A DNA stretch of 5,782 nt, taken from the NCBI GenBank assembly GCA_016292295.1, contig JADNEJ010000499.1, positions 1 to 5,782 of the forward strand. Direction: 5' to 3'. The notes below the pieces were generated by a model. That model was given only the letters and a program-made list of their open reading frames with translations, did not search any database and was not told the origin of the DNA. Of this stretch, positions 1-5,782 are shown one piece after another. A program made the translations under genes and the position numbers. Origin of the DNA: Candidatus Thiodictyon intracellulare (lineage in GTDB: Bacteria > Pseudomonadota > Gammaproteobacteria > Chromatiales > Chromatiaceae). Each line of letters begins with the position of its first letter. Position 1 is the first letter of the stretch.

Positions 1-302
1 GCCCTCTACCTGGAGCGGGTCGCGGGGCGCAGCACCCACGCCGACACCCGTCATCGACTCACGGCCCTGAGCGCGCAGTTGCTCGCACTCTTGCGCCCGC
101 GCGCCGCGCACAGATCGAGGCGGTCGCCGGGGGCTGTGCCGATCTGTTTCAGCGCAGCAGTTCCTGTATGGAAGGGCGCAACGGCCATCTGTCGCTGTAT
201 CAGCACGGCAGTCACCGCTTGAGTGGTCGCAAGCTAGCAGTCTTGACGGCCATACACAACTTCTATGTCCGCCGCTCCGACGGCACCACCGCCGCTGAAC
301 GA
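1..302 (+). pseudogene. C-terminal remnant of a transposase-like (DUF6399-like) gene, frameshifted and truncated
   Basis: Two plus-strand frames together give a recognisable protein tail. From base 1 to about 108 the frame reads ALYLERVAGRSTHADTRHRL and on to LLALLRPRAA. From about 111 the reading moves to the frame QIEAVAGGCADLFQRSSSC, then MEGRNGHLSLYQHGSHRL, KLAVLTAIHNF and RRSDGTTAAER, ending near 302. One base appears lost, or two gained, around 109-110. From memory, the SSSC-EGRNG-L and HNF-RR-DGTTAAER pattern belongs to transposase-like proteins annotated as DUF6399; I could not check this by search. In that family the tail normally continues (FF or LFG and further). Here it stops and becomes antisense to an EAL-domain gene, so the 3' end is lost. 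The 5' part lies outside the window. The role in mobile DNA is inferred; the fragment cannot encode an intact protein. Confidence 0.6.
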
Positions 303-1984
303 TCTGGTCACGGAACCAAGGGAGCCAGTGGGGGGCGGCGACCGAGTCCACCACCTGGTGGACCAGCAGACGCAACCGCGGGTGGACCACCCGCTGGATA
401 TCCATCACGTCCAGCGCCTGCTGGATCACTCACCGATCGATGGCCGGCATGAGCCCGCAGCGCTCCGCCACCGGCAGGGAAGTCATTGGGCGGGATGTGC
501 TCACCGTCCGAGGCGCGCAGGCGTAACTGCGCCTCGTAGAGTTCCCCGGTCTCCTGACTCAAGCAGACGATGGGTTGGAACAGGAGACCAGCCCCCGGTG
601 GCTGATCGCGTCCTCCAGCAAGGCGCGGATCTGGGCATCCTTATTGAGCGCCGGTCCAGTCGCCACGGCCGGCGCCCAGCAGCGCGACCGGTTACCCCCG
701 TCCAGGCGCGCCGACATGGCCGCCTTCTGGCCGCGGGAGATCATGGTGACGGCGTCGTCCGACGGGGGGCGAAAACAGTTCGATCCCGATACTGAGGGTG
801 GTCCCGCCGACGCCCCCGGCCTGCGCGCCAGCGCCCCCCTTGCCCTGGGATTCGCCGGACGGTCCCGGATCGACGAGCGAGCCGCGCAGCCGTTCCGCCA
901 ACTCGGTGAGCCCCCGGGTGTCGTCGCGCCGGACCAGCAAGGCGTAGCTGAAGTCCCCGAGCCGCGTGGCACTCTCCTCCGAGGTCATGTGCTTGCTCAG
1001 CCGCAACTCAAATTGACGCAGCAGCTGCTCGGTCCCCTCGGCACCCAGCCGGTCCAGGGTCTCCTGTGGTGAGTCGATCTCGAATCTGGAACAGGCCGCA
1101 ACCGTCCCCCGGTAAAGTAGGGCTGCGCACACAGCGGTCCAGTTGGCGCAGAAAGAGGTCCTTCTGGAGCAACCCGGTAGGCGCATCGCGTCGATTGACC
1201 GCCTGGCGGCGCTCGCGCAGCCAGCGGCTCATGCGAATGCGGTGGTCGATGGACTCGATCAGGAATTTGCGTTGCATCGGCTTGGCGATGAAGCTGTCAC
1301 CGCTCAAGCGCAGGGCTTCCATCTGCTTGTCGAGGTCGCGCTCGGAGGAGAGAAAGATGATGGGTAGGTCGAAGAACTCGTCCTGGTCACGGATGATCGC
1401 GGTGAGTTCGTCCCCATTGGCATCAGGCATATACAGATCCATCAGGACCAGGTCCGAGCGAAAGTCGCGTATGGCCTCCAGGGCCTTGAGCGGCTCGCCC
1501 AACACGCGCGGCTCCAGGCCCGAATTGCGCAGCAACAGGGCGGCATAGCCCGCCTGGGCCGGATCATCCTCAACCACCAGCACCCGATAGCGTTCATCAC
1601 TGCCGATACCGCTGATCTAAATCACCTTCTTGGCCAGATCAGCGGCTGGCACCGAGGCCATGTAGAGGCTCTGGGCGCCCGCGCGCTGAGCCTGCAAGCG
1701 GGTCTCGATGTCGTCCGCCGGGGCGATGCACAGCAGTTCCGGACGGGGCGCGCCCCCCATCATAGTTAGGATGAAGGACTCCAGCACGGTACCTGGCAGC
1801 CGCCGCCCCAGCTCCAGGACCGCCAACGAGGCCTGTCGCGCCGCGCCCATCAGGGCGTCCGGCGACTCAAAGGTCAGAGCTTCAGGCCTTTATGGTTGAG
1901 GATCAAGCCAAGGCCCAGGACCGAATCGGCACCCAGATAGTAGACCCGGTTGTTCGGCGCCGCGTGGGTAGACGGATTGAACAT
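303..1984 (-). pseudogene. Decayed REC-REC-GGDEF-EAL cyclic-di-GMP response regulator
   Basis: Read from 1984 downward, stitched frames give a four-domain regulator. (1) Degenerate receiver, about 1984-1620: RVYYLGADSVLGLGLILNHK, then TFESPDAL and LAVLELGRRLPG. (2) Canonical receiver, about 1600-1240: VLVVEDD, phospho-acceptor Asp in LVLMDLYMPD (1437-1439) and Lys in IAKP (1281-1283). (3) GGDEF-like domain, about 1215-640, with RLGDFSY (944-964) instead of GGDEF. (4) EAL-like start, about 600-303: LFQPIVCLSQETGE, YEAQLRL, LPVAERCGLMPAIDR. Lesions: frameshifts near 1878, 1085, 764-769, 584 and 477; in-frame stops TAG at 1617-1619 and TGA at 430-432; and loss of roughly half of the EAL domain at the junction near 300. 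The chosen ATG (1982-1984) follows an in-frame TAA and has only a weak GAGA ribosome site. Intact relatives would sense phosphorylation and bind or turn over cyclic di-GMP. This copy cannot make the full protein, though a fragment with the second receiver could be translated. Confidence 0.85.
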
Positions 1985-2176
1985 CTGGCAAATCTCAAAT
2001 TATTGGCTGACCGGTTTCCTGCACACCAACCCGGTGCAGACGGTCGCGGACCGGCGGGAGCGGCCCGCGGGGAGACTCCGTGTGCCCACAATTGTGTAAG
2101 GTAGCGCGAATTCGTGTCCCTTGCTCGTCCCCTGATCACATCTCCGGGCGCCGCAGGGCAGGGCGGGTCACCGCAG

Positions 2177-2205
2177 TTGAAATCCGCCGGACATTTGGTT
2201 AGGTT
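2177..2205 (+). promoter_or_regulatory. Probable sigma70 promoter for the thiC riboswitch transcript
   Basis: TTGAAA (2177-2182, five of six matches to TTGACA) is separated by exactly 17 bases from TAGGTT (2200-2205, a weak three-of-six match to TATAAT). Transcription from it would start near 2212, a few bases before the first paired strand of the TPP aptamer at 2218. That placement is the main support; the -10 box alone is poor. Confidence 0.5.
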
Positions 2206-2217
2206 CGTCGCACCGAA

Positions 2218-4350
<2,133 letters not shown>

Positions 4351-4375
4351 TACCGGTTATCCTTAGCCGGGTGTG

Positions 4376-4384
4376 GAGCCCGCG
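4376..4384 (+). repeat. Left copy of 9-bp flanking direct repeat (target-site duplication)
   Basis: GAGCCCGCG directly abuts the left terminal inverted repeat at 4385. An identical copy directly abuts the right terminal repeat at 4509-4517. The match is 9 of 9 and placed exactly at the element ends, as expected for a target-site duplication. Confidence 0.75.
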
Positions 4385-4508
4385 GGCCTTGATCATAATT
4401 CCGCCCACCTTGTTCAGTCTCGGCGTCGCCGCTCCCATGCAGAACATGGTCTTGCGCGCGCAAACCCACATGGGCCGGCCAGCTTTGGGCGGATTTGTGA
4501 TCAAGGCC
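4385..4508. mobile_element. 124-bp MITE-like non-autonomous element
   Basis: The element begins GGCCTTGATCA (4385) and ends TGATCAAGGCC (4508). The terminal inverted repeats are 23 bp long (4385-4407 and 4486-4508) and match at 21 of 23 positions. Outside them lies a perfect 9-bp direct repeat, and the inverted-repeat match ends at the same base where the direct repeat begins. This is the layout of a miniature inverted-repeat transposable element mobilised by a transposase encoded elsewhere. The ~78-bp core has a 12-bp palindrome TTGCGCGCGCAA (4452-4463) and a small CCATG/CATGG hairpin (4435-4449), and no plausible coding sequence. A 9-bp duplication occurs in several DDE families (for example IS4 and IS1), so the parent family is not decided. 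The element begins 34 bases after the thiC stop and could form a hairpin at the end of that transcript. Confidence 0.75.
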
Positions 4509-4517
4509 GAGCCCGCG
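4509..4517 (+). repeat. Right copy of 9-bp flanking direct repeat (target-site duplication)
   Basis: GAGCCCGCG, identical to 4376-4384, directly follows the right terminal repeat of the MITE-like element. Confidence 0.75.
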
Positions 4518-4551
4518 TGAGACCGCGGCCGCTCGCCGCGCAAGGCAGACT

Positions 4552-4654
4552 GGGAGCGCCTCACCCTAGTGCGGCGGCGCCTCGCGCAGACGACCGCTGC
4601 GCACCTGCTGGGGCTATGCCGAGCCGCACTGGGGTGAGGCGCTGAGGCGCTCCC
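4552..4654. repeat. ~100-bp long inverted-repeat (REP/MITE-like) structure upstream of uma2
   Basis: Bases 4556-4574 and 4624-4642 form a 19-bp inverted repeat with one G-T mismatch. The outer twelve bases GGGAGCGCCTCA (4552-4563) are matched perfectly by TGAGGCGCTCCC (4643-4654), because GAGGCGCT is tandemly duplicated on the right side (4636-4643 and 4644-4651). An inner hairpin GCGCAG/CTGCGC (4584-4589, 4597-4602) lies in the loop. No target duplication is visible at the ends. The outer sequence TGGGAGCGCCTC resembles the start of the REP-like repeat at 5411, which suggests related repeats on both sides of the Uma2 gene. The two repeats and the MITE-like element account for most of the 376 bases between thiC and uma2; no gene or clear promoter was seen there. 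Confidence 0.6.
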
Positions 4655-4726
4655 GACAGGGCGCAACCGGTGCGCCGCGCCCCGAGCGCCAATCGCCGAA
4701 CGTAAAGAGGGCCGAGGTACCGAGCA

Positions 4727-5302
4727 ATGTCCAGCACCGACGAAGACCTGACCCTGGTACGCCGCCACCGCTATACGGTCACGGATTACTACTGCATGGC
4801 CGAGGTCGGCATCCTCGTACTCGATGCACGAGTCGAACTGATCGACGGGGAGGTGATCGAAATGCCGCCGGTTGGAGCAGCCCATGCGATTACCGTGACC
4901 GAGGTCCAGCGAACGTTGGAGCGAGCGGTGGACGACGCGGCGATCGTACGCGTGCAGAACCCGACCCATTTGGGCCGCCACGACGAGCCGCAGTCGGACC
5001 TGGCGCTTGTGACCCCACCCGCATCGAAGTACCGGCTACGCCATCCCAGGCCAGGGGACGTCCTGCTGCTGATTGAGGTCGCCGACACCACACTGCGTTT
5101 TGATCGGGACGTCAAACTCGGCTGCTATGCCCGGGTCAGCATCCCGGAGGTCTGGTTGCTGGAGGTGAAGGCCCGCACGCTCCAATGCTTCCGTGGGCCG
5201 AATCCGACGGGGTTCACCGAATCTAACCAGATCGCCGACCTCACCACGTTGCCTGTCCCCGGCCTGGGCTGCGTTCGGCTGCACCTCTTCAACCTCTGGT
5301 GA
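4727..5302 (+). CDS. Uma2-family (DUF820) endonuclease-like protein
   Basis: 191-residue protein, the usual length for Uma2/DUF820 proteins, which have a PD-(D/E)xK nuclease fold and are abundant in cyanobacteria and some sulfur bacteria. Family marks are YTVTDYYCMAEVG (16-28) and VELIDGEVIEMPPVGAAHA (36-54), then EPQSDLALV (87-95) with the metal-binding Asp at D91. LLLIEVADTTLRFDRDVKL (113-131) supplies E117 and K130, and YARVSIPEVWLLEV follows. The common PQPD motif reads PQSD here, but the acidic residue is kept. The substrate and biological role of these proteins are poorly known, so nuclease activity is inferred from the fold. The ATG at 4727 has GAGGT at 4714-4718 at suitable spacing. 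The gene stands alone on the plus strand between repeat structures, with no partner gene beside it. Confidence 0.93.
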   Translation: MSSTDEDLTLVRRHRYTVTDYYCMAEVGILVLDARVELIDGEVIEMPPVGAAHAITVTEVQRTLERAVDDAAIVRVQNPTHLGRHDEPQSDLALVTPPASKYRLRHPRPGDVLLLIEVADTTLRFDRDVKLGCYARVSIPEVWLLEVKARTLQCFRGPNPTGFTESNQIADLTTLPVPGLGCVRLHLFNLW

Positions 5303-5336
5303 GGATTTCAGGGCCTCACGTCTCCCCACCGATTAA

Positions 5337-5384
5337 AGTCTCGACCTCCGGGCGCCAACGCGCCCCCAACCGGAGGTCGAGGCT
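5337..5384 (+). terminator. Long hairpin after uma2, possible bidirectional or factor-assisted terminator
   Basis: Arms 5337-5351 and 5370-5384 pair over 15 bp with one G-T pair (TCGACCTCCGG with CCGGAGGTCGA at the core), around an 18-base loop. It starts 34 bases after the uma2 stop. No T tract follows on the plus strand; on the minus strand the stem is followed by a short T-containing stretch. It may stabilise the uma2 mRNA end or stop transcription, but it lacks the full signature of an intrinsic terminator. Confidence 0.4.
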
Positions 5385-5410
5385 TACCGTGAAAATCGCA
5401 CAGCGACGCG

Positions 5411-5504
5411 GTGGGAGCGGCCTCCGGCCACGACGAGGTCTCGCAGAAAGCCGCAGCGTCGAAGGTTACCGCGGCGTCGCATCGCGGCCGGAGGCCATTC
5501 CAAC
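5411..5504. repeat. REP-like inverted pair (REPIN/BIME-like)
   Basis: A 24-base unit at 5411-5434 (GTGGGAGCGGCCTCCGGCCA and on) recurs in reverse complement at 5481-5504, matching at 19 of 24 positions with an unbroken 11-base core GGCCTCCGGCC. The units are separated by 46 bases. Each is partly palindromic around GGCC. Short GC-rich units in head-to-head pairs are the layout of REP pairs mobilised by RAYT-type transposases in gammaproteobacteria. That origin is inferred, and no such transposase is in the window. Confidence 0.6.
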
Positions 5505-5526
5505 CGGCGACTTTCATCTTTCTTGG

Positions 5527-5558
5527 TATACTCAGCTAATGCCAAATTTTCGGTTTCC
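5527..5558. mobile_element. Probable terminal end of the IS630-family element
   Basis: Base composition changes from GC-rich to AT-rich at about 5510-5530, and the transposase stop lies at 5559-5561. IS630 elements insert at TA, and TATA (5527-5530) lies about 30 bases beyond the stop, a normal distance to the insertion end. The exact terminal inverted repeat cannot be set because the other end of the element is outside the window. Confidence 0.4.
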
Positions 5559-5782
5559 TCACCGACCGGTTATTTCAAAATTCTCCGTCAGCAAGGAGCG
5601 CAAGTCACTCTGATACTCACCCGGGTTGCTGAAGAAGTCTGCGCAGGGTTTGCGAAACAAGTCAAATGATTCATAATATTTGTTATACAGAACTTTTTTC
5701 TTAAAGAATTTCCATAGCCGTTTAATGAGATTCAAATTTGGCGCATAAGGCGGAAGAAAGACAAGCTTGATGCGGGAATCCT
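5559..5782 (-). pseudogene. IS630-family transposase, C-terminal part, with the catalytic Glu replaced
   Basis: The minus strand from the window edge to the stop at 5559-5561 encodes 73 residues without interruption. They begin DSRIKLVFLPPYAPNLNLI, continue KRLWKFFKKKVLYNKYYESF and end ENFEITGR. The string LPPYAPNLNLIxRLWKFFKK is the hallmark DDE C-terminus of IS630/Tc1-type transposases, in which x is the third catalytic acid (E). Here the codon is AAA, Lys, instead of GAA, a single-base change that should abolish strand transfer. The frame is otherwise open to its natural-looking stop, so the copy probably lost activity recently. The region is AT-rich and differs in codon use from thiC and uma2, consistent with acquisition by transfer. 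The 5' part lies beyond the window, so other lesions cannot be judged. The family call is firm; loss of function rests on the expected Glu. Confidence 0.88.

Noticed and set aside
265..795. 176-codon plus-strand open frame over the EAL region
   Set aside because: It is antisense to the recognisable EAL/GGDEF remains and its protein is low-complexity with no family pattern.
303..1984. Regulator lesions as mere sequencing error
   Set aside because: Two nonsense codons and a truncating junction cannot be explained by indel errors, and thiC and uma2 show no errors over 2.4 kb. One or two of the frameshifts could still be errors.
4351..4375. Terminator directly after thiC
   Set aside because: Only a 4-bp CCGG pairing is visible and no T tract. 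The MITE inverted repeats could serve instead, but that is speculation.
5299..5613. 104-codon plus-strand open frame after uma2
   Set aside because: It crosses the hairpin, the REP-like pair and the antisense of the IS630 transposase; no motif or ribosome site.

Overview
The window is GC-rich apart from its last ~250 bases. It looks like accessory-rich chromosome of a gammaproteobacterium, and a purple sulfur bacterium (Chromatiaceae-like) would fit. The ThiC sequence, the TPP-riboswitch-led thiC, the multi-domain cyclic-di-GMP regulator remains, the Uma2 gene and the IS630-type relic suggest this, but no taxonomic marker is present, so the assignment is inference.

Layout. Bases 1-302 (+) hold the C-terminal remnant of a transposase-like gene, which I read as DUF6399-like, with one frameshift. 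At about 292-303 it is joined abruptly to the remains of a large minus-strand regulator gene (303-1984). Stitching its frames back together gives degenerate receiver, receiver, GGDEF-like and truncated EAL domains. It carries at least five frameshifts and two in-frame stops and has lost its 3' end. The intergenic region 1985-2460 holds a plausible sigma70 promoter, a canonical TPP riboswitch and a long C-rich leader for thiC. The intact gene thiC (2461-4350) follows and makes HMP phosphate for thiamine synthesis.

Bases 4351-4726 contain a 124-bp MITE-like element (4385-4508) with 23-bp terminal inverted repeats and a perfect flanking 9-bp direct repeat, then a second ~100-bp inverted-repeat structure (4552-4654). 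An intact Uma2-family nuclease-like gene (4727-5302) comes next. It is followed by a long hairpin (5337-5384), a REP-like inverted pair (5411-5504), and the AT-rich 3' end of a minus-strand IS630-family transposase (5559 to the window edge). The position expected to hold that transposase's catalytic glutamate is a lysine.

How it fits together: thiC under TPP control is the one clear housekeeping unit. Everything around it is decaying or mobile. Because thiC and uma2 are uninterrupted while the regulator has many lesions, the lesions look like genuine decay rather than general sequencing error. I see no convincing new defence or biosynthetic system. The least expected item is the small MITE-like element immediately downstream of thiC.
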